In this document: in pieces, positions 42,689-51,580 of the stretch | Numbering within the stretch: the stretch's first letter is position 1 | Layout of the letters: every line of letters begins with the position of its first letter | Position numbers and translations under genes: made by a program | DNA from: Microbacterium halophytorum | GTDB lineage: Bacteria > Actinomycetota > Actinomycetes > Actinomycetales > Microbacteriaceae | Assembly: GCF_002970975.1 (NCBI RefSeq) | Contig: NZ_PNFA01000005.1 | Location: 248,001 to 312,000 of the forward strand | Direction of reading: 5' to 3' | DNA length: 64,000 nt | Notes under the pieces: generated by a model | Seen by the model: only the letters and a program-made list of their open reading frames with translations | Told to the model about the DNA's origin: nothing | Databases searched by the model: none

Positions 42689-43612
42689 TCACTCGCGATC
42701 GCGGCGGTTGCGCGTGCGCTCGGCGCGTGCCGCGAGCTGATCGTCGGCGGGGTAGCCGACGGCCGTGAGGGTCAGGCCCCGCGCCTCGAGCACCTTGAAT
42801 GCGCTCGTGCGCTCGAGCGCGTCGCGGAGTGCCGCGAGGTCGGTCGGGGCGAGCCGCCCCTCCCCCACGGCGACGCAGCCGCCGACGAGCGCGCGCACCA
42901 TGGAGTGGCAGAAGGCATCCGCCTTCACGTTCGCGACGAGACAGCCCTGCGCGCGCCGCCAGTCGAACTCGAGCAGGGTCCGGATGGTCGTGGCCTCCGG
43001 CCGCGGCTTGCAGTACGCCGCGAAGTCGTGGAGGCCCACGAGGCTGCGCGCCGCTTCGTCCATGGCGTCGACGTCGAGCGCGGCCCGCACCCGGGTGGTC
43101 CGGAGGCGTTCGAGCGGGTCGTACCCCGTGACGGCGTCGGCGATGCGGTACTCGTAGCGGCGCCACGCGGCGGAGAAGCGCGCGTCGAAGCCATCCGGAG
43201 CCGTCCCGGTGCGGGTGATCGCGACGTCGGAGTACGTGCCGAGCACGCCCATGGCGCGGTGCGCGATGACGGCGGCAGGGTCGCGCTCGGCGTCGCCGCC
43301 CGCGGCCTCGCGCGCGCGGTCGACGCGACGCCGGCGCGTGACGCGCTCCCACTGCTCGGGCGTCAGGTCGGCGTGCGCGACCTGACCGGTCGCGTGCACG
43401 CCCGAGTCGGTGCGGCCCGCGACGGTGAGGCGCACGGGCGAGCCCGTCACGCGGGTCAGCGCGCCCTCGAGAACGCCTTGCACGGTGCGCAGGCCCGGCT
43501 GCCGGGCCCACCCCTTGAAGTCGGTGCCGTCGTAGGCGATGTCGAGCCGGATGCGCGTCGCACTCCCCTCGCCCCCGTCGCGAGCATAGGAGACATCCTC
43601 GAGGCTAGGCAC
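42689..43612 (-). CDS. truA: tRNA pseudouridine synthase A
   Basis: The product has 307 residues from GTG at 43612 (preceded by GGGTGG). It makes pseudouridine at positions 38-40 of the anticodon stem. The catalytic Asp is in VAGRTDSGVHATGQVAH; DIAYDGTDFKGWARQPGLRT starts the domain and DAFCHSMVRALVGG is in the second half. An insertion (RRRRVDRAREAAGGDAERDP) lengthens the first domain relative to E. coli. It lies downstream of the rplQ operon, a common actinobacterial position, but a nucleosidase gene and the rplQ terminator intervene. Confidence 0.95.
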   Translation of the reverse strand: MPSLEDVSYARDGGEGSATRIRLDIAYDGTDFKGWARQPGLRTVQGVLEGALTRVTGSPVRLTVAGRTDSGVHATGQVAHADLTPEQWERVTRRRRVDRAREAAGGDAERDPAAVIAHRAMGVLGTYSDVAITRTGTAPDGFDARFSAAWRRYEYRIADAVTGYDPLERLRTTRVRAALDVDAMDEAARSLVGLHDFAAYCKPRPEATTIRTLLEFDWRRAQGCLVANVKADAFCHSMVRALVGGCVAVGEGRLAPTDLAALRDALERTSAFKVLEARGLTLTAVGYPADDQLAARAERTRNRRDRE

Positions 43613-43720
43613 GATCCACCCGATTCTGCCTAGAGCCGAGGAATTCCCCGAGCGCCGGAACACCCACGCCGGGTGCCCGAAGCGGTGCAGCGCGGCCCGC
43701 GAGCATGCGTGCTGGGTGCG

Positions 43721-44416
43721 TCACAGGGCCCCCAGTGCCGCGATGACGACGCGAGCCGAGCGATCGGCGGCATCGTCGATGTGCGTCTCGAACTCACTGC
43801 CGTCGGGCGCGCAGAGGTCGCTCACCGCGCGAGCGACCGCGAAGCGTGCGCCGTGGTTGTGGGCGACCTGCGCGATCGCGACCGTCTCCATGTCGATCGA
43901 GACGAGCGCGGGGAACGCCTCGCGCAGCCCCAGCGCGATGTCGGCGGTCGCGAACTTGTCGCCAGAGCCGACGCCGCCCTCGCGCACGGGCACGCCCGCG
44001 ACCGCCCCCGCGAGGGTCGCGCGCAGCTCGGCGTCGGCGGCGTACGACGCGGGCATGCCGGGCGTCTGGCCGGGAACGTAGCCGAATGCCGTTGCGTGCG
44101 CCTCGACGTTGACGGTCTCCGTGCCGACGACGACATCGCCGACGGCGACCCCTGCCGCGAGCCCGCCGCAGCTGCCCGCGCAGATGATCGCCGCGTCGGC
44201 TCCATAGCGATGGATCGCGCCCGCCGCGGCGTCGGCCGCGTTCACCATGCCGATACCGCTCACGACGAGCACGACGGTTCGGCCGCCCAGCTGCAGGCCG
44301 CGATGCACGGCCCGGCCGATCGTCACGGGCTCGCTCACTTCGTCCGCCATCGCGAGGAAGGGCTCCGCCTCCTCGTCCATCGCCACCTGGATCACGTACG
44401 CACCGCTCGAAGTCAC
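43721..44416 (-). CDS. 5'-methylthioadenosine/S-adenosylhomocysteine nucleosidase-family protein
   Basis: The product has 231 residues of the purine nucleoside phosphorylase fold. Conserved are YVIQVAMDEEAEPFL, VVSGIGMVNAADAA, ICAGSCGGLAAGVAVGDVVV, VSIDMETVAIAQVAH (base and ribose binding) and AVSDLCAPDG with the catalytic Asp. It likely cleaves MTA/SAH or a related nucleoside. GTG at 44416 follows TAGCCT by 6 nt. It is placed between truA and the terminator of rplQ, so it is probably a separate unit. Confidence 0.9.
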   Translation of the reverse strand: MTSSGAYVIQVAMDEEAEPFLAMADEVSEPVTIGRAVHRGLQLGGRTVVLVVSGIGMVNAADAAAGAIHRYGADAAIICAGSCGGLAAGVAVGDVVVGTETVNVEAHATAFGYVPGQTPGMPASYAADAELRATLAGAVAGVPVREGGVGSGDKFATADIALGLREAFPALVSIDMETVAIAQVAHNHGARFAVARAVSDLCAPDGSEFETHIDDAADRSARVVIAALGAL

Positions 44417-44422
44417 GCTACG

Positions 44423-44428
44423 AGGCTA
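44423..44428 (-). promoter_or_regulatory. -10 hexamer (TAGCCT) of the nucleosidase gene
   Basis: TAGCCT ends 6 nt before GTG at 44416. Confidence 0.45.
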
Positions 44429-44540
44429 TGCCACGAGGCTGGGCCGGAGCGGTGGCGGCCCCACCCCGGACCGCGTTGGAGCAAGAGGACCACCGGCGGC
44501 GCGGTGCCGCGCCTCCCCACGCATCGCCGGGGCGCGCGGA

Positions 44541-44584
44541 AACGCAGATGGTCCCGCACCCAAGGGTGCGGGACCATCTGCGTT
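44541..44584 (-). terminator. Terminator of the rpoA-rplQ unit
   Basis: A perfect 21-bp inverted repeat (44541-44561, 44564-44584) with a 2-nt gap starts 13 bp after the rplQ stop. The adjoining CTGCGTTGTGC (44578-44588) is also the core of the family E arms at 21 kb. Confidence 0.85.
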
Positions 44585-44597
44585 GTGCGAGGGAGTG

Positions 44598-45131
44598 TTA
44601 CTCCTTCTCCTCCGCGGCGGCCTCGGGGGCCTCCGACTCGGTCGCCTCGGCGGCCGTCTCCTCGGCGGCGGTCTCCTCGACCACTGCCTCGGTCTCGACG
44701 ACCTCCTCCTCGGCGGGGGCCTCCTCGACCGGCGCCTTCTCGGCGGGCTTGGCGGCCTTCACCTTGGGCGAGACCGGCTCGGTGACGAGCTCGATCACGG
44801 CCATCGGGGCGTTGTCGCCCTTGCGGGGGCCGACCTTGGTGATGCGCGTGTAGCCGCCGTCGCGCTCCGCGACCAGCGGGGCGATCTCGGCGAACAGGAC
44901 GTGCGTCGCCTCCTTGTTGCGCAGAACCGACAGCACGCGGCGGCGCGCGTGCAGGTCGCCGCGCTTGGCGAACGTGATCAGGCGCTCGGCGACGGGGCGC
45001 AGGCGCTTGGCCTTCGTCTCGGTCGTCTTGATCGACTTGTGCGTGAACAGCGCCGAGGCGAGGTTCGCGAGGAGCAGACGCTCGTGGGCGGCGCCGCCAC
45101 CGAGGCGGGCACCCTTCGTGGGCTTAGGCAT
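44598..45131 (-). CDS. rplQ: Ribosomal protein bL17
   Basis: The product has 177 residues. L17 occupies 1-120: [40 protein letters not shown] and [20 protein letters not shown]. The last 57 residues are an acidic Glu/Ala/Thr tail ([20 protein letters not shown] and on), a common but poorly understood actinobacterial extension. It lies 41 bp after rpoA and ends the alpha operon; a 21-bp hairpin follows. Confidence 0.96.
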   Translation of the reverse strand: MPKPTKGARLGGGAAHERLLLANLASALFTHKSIKTTETKAKRLRPVAERLITFAKRGDLHARRRVLSVLRNKEATHVLFAEIAPLVAERDGGYTRITKVGPRKGDNAPMAVIELVTEPVSPKVKAAKPAEKAPVEEAPAEEEVVETEAVVEETAAEETAAEATESEAPEAAAEEKE

Positions 45132-45172
45132 TTCTCTTTACTCCAGAGTGATGAAAGTGGCGCGGGGCCTGG

Positions 45173-46162
45173 TCAGATCTGCTCTTCGTCGTAGCCGCTG
45201 TAGAAGTTGGCGCCGTCGAAACCGGGCACCGAGTCCTTCAGCGACAGGCCGAGCGAGACGAGCTTGTCGCGCACCTCGTCGACCGACTTCTGACCGAAGT
45301 TGCGGATGTTCATGAGCTGCGTCTCCGAGAGCGCGACCAGCTCGCTGACCGTGTTGATGCCCTCGCGCTTGAGGCAGTTGTACGAGCGGACCGACAGGTC
45401 GAGGTCCTCGATCGGCATCGAGAGCTCGTTCGAGAGCACCTCTGCGACCGGCGCCGGGCCGATCTCGATGCCCTCCGCCTCCTCGTTCAGCTCGCGGGCG
45501 AGGCCGAACAGCTCGACCAGCGTGCGGCCGGCCGATGCAACGGCGTCGCGCGCCTGCATCGAGGGCTTGGTCTCGACGTCGAGCACGAGCTTGTCGAAGT
45601 CGGTGCGCTCACCGGCGCGCGTCGCGTCGACGCGGTAGGCGACCTTGACGACCGGCGAGTAGATCGAGTCGATCGGGATCTGGCCCGCCTCGGCGTACTC
45701 GTTGCGGTTCTGCGACGCCGACACGTAGCCGCGGCCGCGCTCGATCGTGAGCTCGAGCTCGAACTTCGCCGTGTCGTTCAGCGTGGCGATGACCAGCTCG
45801 GGGTTGTGGACCTCGACACCGGCCGGAGCCGAGATGTCGGCCGCGGTGACCTCGCCGGCGCCCGTCTTGCGCAGGTAGGCCGTGATGGGCTCGTCGCGCT
45901 CGCTCGAGACCACGAGCTGCTTGATGTTCAGGATGATCTCGGTGACGTCTTCCTTCACGCCCGGGATCGTGCTGAACTCGTGCAGCACGCCGTCGATCCG
46001 GATGCTCGTCACGGCTGCGCCGGGGATCGACGACAGCAGGCTGCGGCGCAACGAGTTGCCGATCGTGTAGCCGAAGCCGGGCTCGAGCGGCTCGATCACG
46101 AACTTGCTGCGCGACTCCGAGACCTTCTCCTCGGTGAGGGTAGGACGCTGTGCAATGAGCAC
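45173..46162 (-). CDS. rpoA: RNA polymerase alpha subunit
   Basis: The product has 329 residues. The N-terminal dimerisation domain (1-230) has [20 protein letters not shown] and [20 protein letters not shown]. The C-terminal domain has [20 protein letters not shown] and [14 protein letters not shown], which binds UP-element DNA and activators. Its position between rpsK and rplQ without rpsD is the Streptomyces-like arrangement. A perfect hairpin after rpsK (46258-46284) suggests that rpoA-rplQ may also have a promoter in the 132-bp gap. Confidence 0.98.
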   Translation of the reverse strand: MLIAQRPTLTEEKVSESRSKFVIEPLEPGFGYTIGNSLRRSLLSSIPGAAVTSIRIDGVLHEFSTIPGVKEDVTEIILNIKQLVVSSERDEPITAYLRKTGAGEVTAADISAPAGVEVHNPELVIATLNDTAKFELELTIERGRGYVSASQNRNEYAEAGQIPIDSIYSPVVKVAYRVDATRAGERTDFDKLVLDVETKPSMQARDAVASAGRTLVELFGLARELNEEAEGIEIGPAPVAEVLSNELSMPIEDLDLSVRSYNCLKREGINTVSELVALSETQLMNIRNFGQKSVDEVRDKLVSLGLSLKDSVPGFDGANFYSGYDEEQI

Positions 46163-46257
46163 TATGTGTTCCTTTCGATCAAGTGACCGCTATATGACAC
46201 TTGGTGAATGAGGTGTTGAGTTGACTCGGCGCGGCTCTCGCCGCGGGAACGGGTGCA

Positions 46258-46284
46258 CCCCGGGAGCATCGAGTGCTCCCGGGG
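46258..46284 (-). terminator. Hairpin between rpsK and rpoA
   Basis: CCCCGGGAGCA and TGCTCCCGGGG pair perfectly (11 bp, loop TCGAG), 10 bp after the rpsK stop. It may end or attenuate transcription before rpoA, or stabilise the upstream mRNA. Confidence 0.65.
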
Positions 46285-46294
46285 CGGACCGGTC

Positions 46295-46693
46295 TCAGAC
46301 GCGGCGGCGCTTCGGCGGACGGCAGCCGTTGTGGGCCTGCGGCGTCACGTCCTGGATCGAACCGACCTCGAGGCCTGCGGCCTGCAGCGAGCGGATCGCC
46401 GTCTCGCGACCCGAACCGGGGCCCTTCACGAAGACGTCGACCTTCTTCACGCCGTGGCTCTGGGCCTCCTTGGCGGCCGTGTCCGCGGCCATGCCTGCGG
46501 CGTACGGCGTCGACTTTCGCGAGCCCTTGAAGCCCACGCCGCCCGACGACTTCCAGCTGATGACGGCGCCGGTCGGGTCGGTGATCGAAACGATCGTGTT
46601 GTTGAACGTCGACTTGATGTGGGCCTGGCCCAGCGCGATGTTCTTCTTCTCCTTGCGGCGCGGCTTGCGCGCTGCGGACTTGGGGGTAGCCAT
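46295..46693 (-). CDS. rpsK: Ribosomal protein uS11
   Basis: The product has 132 residues. Features are the basic N-terminus ([20 protein letters not shown]), [40 protein letters not shown] and the conserved end [15 protein letters not shown]. It lies 22 bp after rpsM. rpsD, which follows rpsK in many bacteria, is absent from this window. Confidence 0.98.
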   Translation of the reverse strand: MATPKSAARKPRRKEKKNIALGQAHIKSTFNNTIVSITDPTGAVISWKSSGGVGFKGSRKSTPYAAGMAADTAAKEAQSHGVKKVDVFVKGPGSGRETAIRSLQAAGLEVGSIQDVTPQAHNGCRPPKRRRV

Positions 46694-46715
46694 ATCTCTT
46701 CCTGCCTATCCGCGC

Positions 46716-47090
46716 TTAGCGCGCCTTCTTCTTGCCGGCCACGGTGCGCTTCGGACCCTTGCGCGAGCGCGCGTTGGTCTTGGTGCGCTGACCGCGCACG
46801 GGGAGGCCGCGGCGGTGGCGCAGACCCTGGTACGAGCCGATCTCGACCTTGCGGCGGATGTCGGCGGCGACCTCGCGGCGGAGGTCGCCCTCGACGCGGT
46901 AGGTGCCCTCGATGTGGTCGCGGAGCGCGACCAGCTGGTCGTCGGTGAGGTCCTTGACCCGGATGTTCTCGTCGATGCCGGTGGCAGCGAGGATCTCGTT
47001 CGAACGGGTACGGCCGATGCCGTAGATGTACGTAAGGGCGATCACCACGCGCTTGTCGCGCGGGATGTCGACGCCGGCAAGACGTGCCAT
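46716..47090 (-). CDS. rpsM: Ribosomal protein uS13
   Basis: The product has 124 residues from ATG at 47090. [39 protein letters not shown] and the C-terminal [20 protein letters not shown] followed by a Lys-rich end that contacts tRNA. The upstream ATG at 47099 adds MKR and is less likely. A 277-bp gap with hairpins separates it from rpmJ. Confidence 0.98.
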   Translation of the reverse strand: MARLAGVDIPRDKRVVIALTYIYGIGRTRSNEILAATGIDENIRVKDLTDDQLVALRDHIEGTYRVEGDLRREVAADIRRKVEIGSYQGLRHRRGLPVRGQRTKTNARSRKGPKRTVAGKKKAR

Positions 47091-47270
47091 GCGTTTCACT
47101 CCTATGGGTAGGTGGAGGTGTGGAGCAGGATCGGTGCCCGGGCCTCCGCCCCGAGGTGTCCCCCGCCGTGCGGGTTCTGATCCTGCCGTTTCAGATGTTG
47201 AGTTGTGAGTCTCGCGTGCCCCGGGTCATCCGGAGCGGCCGATCGCGCTGACGCCGTTGCTCGGAGCGCC

Positions 47271-47383
47271 GGGCGTCAGCCCTGGCGCTGCCGCTCCTGC
47301 GGAGCGGGAGCCGATCTGCGGAGCAGATCATCAGGCACCTGGCGGAGTCACGAGCAGCAGAAGGGCGTCAGCCCTGGCGCTGC
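47271..47383. repeat. 21-bp direct repeat spanning the rpmJ 3' end, with two small hairpins
   Basis: GGGCGTCAGCCCTGGCGCTG followed by C occurs at 47271-47291 and again at 47363-47383, where it encodes the last residues and stop of bL36. Between them CGCTCCTGCGGAGCG and GATCTGCGGAGCAGATC can form small hairpins. The rest of the 277-bp gap before rpsM shows no gene. Confidence 0.75.
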
Positions 47384-47484
47384 TTGTGACGCGGGTTCGA
47401 CTTGCAGATGACCATCACGCGGCCGTTGCGGCGGATGATCTTGCAGCTGTCGCAGATCGGCTTGACGGAGGGCTGAACCTTCAT
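47368..47484 (-). CDS. rpmJ: Ribosomal protein bL36
   Basis: The product has 38 residues ([20 protein letters not shown], then [18 protein letters not shown]). The Cys11-x2-Cys14, Cys27 and His32 set binds zinc, so this is the zinc (C+) form. It lies between infA and rpsM in the normal actinobacterial order. The final codons belong to a 21-bp sequence repeated 92 bp downstream. Confidence 0.97.
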   Translation of the reverse strand: MKVQPSVKPICDSCKIIRRNGRVMVICKSNPRHKQRQG

Positions 47485-47546
47485 GATGTTCCTTGTTCGC
47501 TGTCTTCGTTCCCCCGGATGCGGGGGACGTTACTTTCCGACCGGGC

Positions 47547-47765
47547 TCAGCGGTAGCGGTAGACGATGCGTCCGCGTGTCAGGTCGTAGGGGCTGAGCTC
47601 CACGACGACACGGTCCTCGGGGATGATGCGGATGTAGTTCTGCCGCATTTTCCCCGAGATCGTGGCGAGCACCTTGTGACCGTTCGACAGCTCAACGCGG
47701 AACATCGCGTTGGGCAGCGATTCGATCACCGTGCCCTCGATCTCGATGACACCGTCTTTAGCCAT
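47547..47765 (-). CDS. infA: Translation initiation factor IF-1
   Basis: The product has 72 residues with the S1-like OB fold: [40 protein letters not shown] and [20 protein letters not shown]. It occupies the ribosomal A site during initiation. It starts the infA-rpmJ-rpsM-rpsK series. A 240-bp gap to the DsbA-like gene holds a TAACAT -10 candidate at 47876-47881 for this operon and the hairpin at 47955-47989. Confidence 0.98.
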   Translation of the reverse strand: MAKDGVIEIEGTVIESLPNAMFRVELSNGHKVLATISGKMRQNYIRIIPEDRVVVELSPYDLTRGRIVYRYR

Positions 47766-47954
47766 AAACTCGCTATCGCTCGAGCAGACCGGCCGGTCTG
47801 CGGTGGGTGGGGTCGGTGCCCGCTCTCGCCGGGTCGGAAGACACGCGGAAATGAGGCGCAGGGCACCAAGGTTCTATGTTAGTCGACGCGCCCGGGAACG
47901 GCAAATGCGGCCCGCCGCACCCAGGACATCCGGAGGCTCGCCCCGACCGCGAGC

Positions 47955-47989
47955 GCGTGCCCTGGCCGCCGGAGCCGACCAGGGCACGC
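47955..47989 (-). terminator. Terminator of the map-DsbA unit
   Basis: GCGTGCCCTGG and CCAGGGCACGC (11 bp, perfect) flank a 13-nt loop, 16 bp after the stop of the DsbA-like gene. Confidence 0.7.
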
Positions 47990-48005
47990 CGCCGCGCCGC
48001 CGGCG

Positions 48006-48689
48006 TCAGCCGAGCAGCGCCTGCTCGTCCGTCGCCTGGTCGAGCGTCAGGTTGACGTACTCGCCGTTGCGCGTGACGGTCGGCGTAGAGACCTGGTTGG
48101 TCTGCGGGTTCGGCGGGATCTCCTGCGTGCGCGCCGCGACGAAGTCGAAGTATGTGCCGTCGGCGATGCAGGATTCGACGTCACCGGAGGCGCCCGCTCG
48201 CTCGGCAAGATCGAGCAGTTCCCCGTCATCGAGGCCTGTCGTGCCCTCGCCCGGCTGGTTCTGGAACAGCGCGTCATAGAACGGGTACACGGCATCGGGG
48301 TTGTCGTCGGCTACGCAGTACACGGCGTTCGCCGCCCGCGTGGAGTAGTTCGTTCCCTGCGACTGACCGTCCAGGATCGAGATCGGGTGCAGATTCAGCG
48401 TGATCTCGCCCGACTCGACGGCGGCCGAGAGGTCCTCTCCGCTCGAGTCGTGGAACTGGCCGCAGAAGGGGCACATGAAGTCGACGTACTCGTCGATCAC
48501 GTTCTCGCCCTCGCCCAGCGCGATCGCGCCGGTCTCCTCGTTCACGACCGCCGAGGCCGGCGACTCCGCGAGCGCGAGCGCCTGCCGGTTCATCCAGATG
48601 GCGATCGCGGCGATCGCGACGACCACGACGACGATGGCCGCCGTGATCCAGATCACGAGCCAGTTGACCCTACGGGCAGCAGCTGCCAT
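48006..48689 (-). CDS. Membrane-anchored DsbA-like thioredoxin-fold protein
   Basis: The product has 227 residues. One N-terminal membrane helix (about 11-32) anchors an extracytoplasmic thioredoxin domain with active site Cys73-Pro-Phe-Cys76 (VDFMCPFCGQF) and a cis-Pro loop in QVSTPTVTRNGEY. A second Cys pair (YCVADD and ESCIADG) may form a structural disulphide. The type is that of actinobacterial DsbA/MtbDsbA-like oxidases. It lies between map and infA, 36 bp downstream of map, and probably shares the secY-adk-map transcript, which would link protein export with oxidative folding. Confidence 0.9.
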   Translation of the reverse strand: MAAAARRVNWLVIWITAAIVVVVVAIAAIAIWMNRQALALAESPASAVVNEETGAIALGEGENVIDEYVDFMCPFCGQFHDSSGEDLSAAVESGEITLNLHPISILDGQSQGTNYSTRAANAVYCVADDNPDAVYPFYDALFQNQPGEGTTGLDDGELLDLAERAGASGDVESCIADGTYFDFVAARTQEIPPNPQTNQVSTPTVTRNGEYVNLTLDQATDEQALLG

Positions 48690-48725
48690 GTTGTTGCTCT
48701 TTCGTGCTCGGGCGCGGAGTGCGCG

Positions 48726-49574
48726 TCAGGCGATAGGGACCGGGGTGACGCCGAACTCGGCGAGGCCCTGTGCTCCGCCGTCGGCGGAGGTCAGCACCCA
48801 GATGCCCCCATCATGCACGGCAACGCTGTGCTCCCAGTGTGCGCCGGAGGAGCCGTCGGCCGTCACGACCGTCCAGTCGTCGTCGGCCACCAGGACGCGC
48901 TCACTGCCGGTCACCATCATGGGCTCGACGCACACGCACAGTCCCGGCTTCACGCGGGCGCCGGCCTGCGGCGTCGCGTAGTGGAAGAGCGTCGGAGACT
49001 CGTGCATCCTGCGCCCGATACCGTGGCCGACGTAGTCGCGCAGGATGCCCAGCGGCCGGTCGGTGCCGGGGTGCGGATTCGACTCGATGAAGCCCTCTAT
49101 GCGCGCCCCGACCTCCCCCAGGTGCTTCGACGTCGCGAGAGCGGCGATGCCGGCCCACATCGACTGGCGGGTGATGCGCGAGAGCTCCTCGCGCTCGGCG
49201 ACGAGCTCGGGGCGATCCGGGTCCGGCAGCACGATCGAGATCGCGGAGTCGCCGTTCCAGCCCTCCGGCGTCTCGGCGCCGCAGTCGATCGAGACGATGT
49301 CTCCGGGTTCGAGGACGCGGTCGCCGGGGATGCCGTGCACGACCTCTTCGTTCACCGAGACGCAGATCGTGTGGCTGTAGCCGGGCACCAGCTGGAAGTT
49401 CGGCTGGGCGCCCGCGAGCCGGATGTGGGACTCAGCGATCGCGTCGAGCTCGAGGGTCGTCATGCCGGGCCGGATCGCTCCGGCGACCGCTTCGAGGGCC
49501 TCGCGCGTGATGCGTCCCGGTTCGATCATGCCGCGCAGCTGTGCGGGGCTCTTGTACATCGAGCGGCGGAACAC
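48726..49574 (-). CDS. map: Methionine aminopeptidase, type I
   Basis: The product has 282 residues. It removes initiator Met from new proteins. The five metal ligands lie in DIVSIDCGAETPEGWNGDSA (two Asp), GHGIGRRMHE (His), CVCVEPMMV (Glu) and WEHSVAV (Glu). GTG at 49574 begins FRRSMYKSPAQL three bases past the adk stop; an internal ATG at 49559 is the alternative. A seven-codon C-terminal tail (VTPVPIA) and a WVLTSADGGAQG strand are slightly longer than usual. Confidence 0.95.
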   Translation of the reverse strand: MFRRSMYKSPAQLRGMIEPGRITREALEAVAGAIRPGMTTLELDAIAESHIRLAGAQPNFQLVPGYSHTICVSVNEEVVHGIPGDRVLEPGDIVSIDCGAETPEGWNGDSAISIVLPDPDRPELVAEREELSRITRQSMWAGIAALATSKHLGEVGARIEGFIESNPHPGTDRPLGILRDYVGHGIGRRMHESPTLFHYATPQAGARVKPGLCVCVEPMMVTGSERVLVADDDWTVVTADGSSGAHWEHSVAVHDGGIWVLTSADGGAQGLAEFGVTPVPIA

Positions 49575-49577
49575 GGG

Positions 49578-50159
49578 TCAGGCGGTGATGCCGCGCGCGG
49601 CCAGGGCCAGCCTGATGCGCGCCGTGATCTCGTCGAGCGTGCCGACGCCGTCGATGCGGTCGACGATGCCCCGCTCCGAGTACAGGCCGATGATCGGCGC
49701 CGTCTCGGACTCGTAGATGTCGAGCCGCTTCGCGATCGCGTCGGGGGTGTCGTCCTCGCGCCCCTCCTGCTCGGCGCGGAGGGAGATGCGTGCGAGGCTC
49801 TCCTCGCGCGGCACCTCGAGGAGGATGACGGCGTCGAGCGACTCGCCGCGGCCCGAGAGGAACGCATCGAGGTGCCCCACCTGCACGGTGTTGCGCGGGT
49901 ACCCGTCGAGGAGGAAGCCGCCAGCGGCGTCCTCCTCGCTGAGCCGGTCGCGGACGAGCTCGCTCGTGACCTCATCCGGCACCAGGTTGCCGCCGGCGGT
50001 GATGGCCTTGACCTTCTTGCCGAGCTCGGTGTCGTTCTTGATGTGGGCGCGGAAGATGTCGCCGGTCGCGACGGCGGGAACGCCGTTCTCCGCCGCGATG
50101 ATCGCGCCCTGCGTGCCCTTGCCCGACCCCTGCGGACCGACGATGAGAAGACGGGTCAT
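49578..50159 (-). CDS. adk: Adenylate kinase
   Basis: The product has 193 residues. The P-loop is GPQGSGKGTQG; ATGDIFRAHI and GFLLDGYPRN are NMP-binding and core blocks; RISLRAEQEGREDDT marks the short LID without zinc Cys, the actinobacterial short form. ATG at 50159 overlaps the secY stop (ATGA), the conserved secY-adk-map order. It balances ATP, ADP and AMP in the cytoplasm. Confidence 0.97.
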   Translation of the reverse strand: MTRLLIVGPQGSGKGTQGAIIAAENGVPAVATGDIFRAHIKNDTELGKKVKAITAGGNLVPDEVTSELVRDRLSEEDAAGGFLLDGYPRNTVQVGHLDAFLSGRGESLDAVILLEVPREESLARISLRAEQEGREDDTPDAIAKRLDIYESETAPIIGLYSERGIVDRIDGVGTLDEITARIRLALAARGITA

Positions 50160-51481
50160 CGGAGGAGCCCTTCGTAGTGGCGCTGCTGGAGCTGCGCGTC
50201 GATCTGCTTCACCGTTTCGAGGCCGACGCCGACGATGATGAGGATCGAGGCTCCGCCGAACGGGAAGTTCTGGTTCGCCTGCACGGTCGCCAGCGCGATC
50301 AACGGGATGAGGGCGACCAGGCCGAGGTACAGCGAGCCGGGGAACGTGATGCGCGTGATCACGTAGTCGAGGTACTCCGCCGTGGGCCGACCCGCGCGGA
50401 TGCCGGGGATGAAGCCGCCGTACTTCTTCATGTTGTCGGCGACCTCGACCGGGTTGAACGTGATCGCGACGTAGAAGTAGGTGAAGCCGATGATCAGCAG
50501 GAAGTACACGGCCATGTAGACGGGGCTGTCGCCCGACGTGAAGTTGGCGTTGATCCAGCTGACCCAGCCGGGGACGTTGCCGTCGGCGTCGGGTGTCGCG
50601 TTGAACTGCGCGATCAGCGACGGGATGTACAGCAGCGACGAGGCGAAGATGATCGGGATGACGCCCGCCATGTTCACCTTGATCGGGATGTAGGTGTTGG
50701 TGCCGCCGTACGTGCGGCGGCCGACCATGCGCTTGGCGTACTGCACCGGGACGCGGCGCTGCGACTGCTCGACGAACACGACCGCGAAGACGATCACGAC
50801 GCTGACGAGCAGGACGAGCAGGAAGATCTCGAAGCCGCGCGCCTCGAAGATGCCCCAGAGGGCGGCGGGGAACGTCGCGGCGATCGACGTGAAGATGAGC
50901 AGCGACATGCCGTTGCCGATGCCGCGCTCGGTCGTGAGCTCGGCGAACCACATGATGAGGCCGGTGCCTGCGGTCATCGCGATGATGACGAGGAGCTGCG
51001 CCCACCAGACGTCGTTGGTGAGGAGCTGCTGGCACTCGGTGACGCTCGTGGTGCCGAAGAGCTGGCCCGTGCGGGCGATCGTGACGAGCGTCGTCGACTG
51101 CAGCACCGCGAGGGCGATCGTGAGGTAGCGCGTGTACTGGGTGAGCTTGGCCTGGCCGGCCTGGCCCTCCTTGTGCAGCGCCTCGAAGTGCGGGATGACG
51201 ACGCGCAGCAGCTGCGTGATGATCGTCGCGGTGATGTACGGCATGACGCCGAGCGCGAAGATCGACAGCTGGAGCAGGGCACCGCCGGAGAAGAGGTTGA
51301 CCAGGGAGAGCAGCCCGTCGGTGCCCGACGTCTCCGCGACGCACGTCTGCACGTTCGGGAAGTTCACGAACGGTGCGGGGACGTGCGCGCCGAGGCGGTA
51401 CAGCACGATGATGCCGAGGGTGAATCCGATCTTGCGCCGCAGGTCCGGCGTGCGGAGGATTCGCGCGATGGCGCTGAACAA
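50156..51481 (-). CDS. secY: Protein translocase subunit SecY
   Basis: The product has 441 residues and ten membrane helices, forming the SecYEG channel. Marks are RKIGFTLGIIVLYRLGAHVP in TM1, GALLQLSIFALGVMPYITATI in the plug/TM2 area, and KKYGGFIPGIRAGRPTAEYL in the last third. I chose TTG at 51481 because it follows AGGGAGG at the right distance; an in-frame ATG at 51505 has no ribosome binding site and would add MFSQGGPL. A separate promoter (TAGGCT, minus strand, about 50 bp upstream) and the hairpin after rplO suggest partly independent transcription. Confidence 0.93.
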   Translation of the reverse strand: MFSAIARILRTPDLRRKIGFTLGIIVLYRLGAHVPAPFVNFPNVQTCVAETSGTDGLLSLVNLFSGGALLQLSIFALGVMPYITATIITQLLRVVIPHFEALHKEGQAGQAKLTQYTRYLTIALAVLQSTTLVTIARTGQLFGTTSVTECQQLLTNDVWWAQLLVIIAMTAGTGLIMWFAELTTERGIGNGMSLLIFTSIAATFPAALWGIFEARGFEIFLLVLLVSVVIVFAVVFVEQSQRRVPVQYAKRMVGRRTYGGTNTYIPIKVNMAGVIPIIFASSLLYIPSLIAQFNATPDADGNVPGWVSWINANFTSGDSPVYMAVYFLLIIGFTYFYVAITFNPVEVADNMKKYGGFIPGIRAGRPTAEYLDYVITRITFPGSLYLGLVALIPLIALATVQANQNFPFGGASILIIVGVGLETVKQIDAQLQQRHYEGLLR

Positions 51482-51540
51482 AAGGGGGCCTCCCTGGGAA
51501 AACATCTGCGCTTGAGCGCAGTTTGGACCAGCCTAACGCA

Positions 51541-51574
51541 ACAGGGACCGGGGGCGTGTGCCCCCGGTCCCTGT
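51541..51574 (-). terminator. Hairpin between rplO and secY
   Basis: A perfect 15-bp stem (51541-51555, 51560-51574, loop GTGT) lies 6 bp after the rplO stop. It probably ends or attenuates the spc operon before secY. Confidence 0.75.
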
Positions 51575-51580
51575 CCCGCG

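Noticed and set aside
44541..44584. Recombination or attachment site
   Set aside because: The perfect inverted repeat is directly after the rplQ stop and is best explained as a terminator; no integrase nearby.
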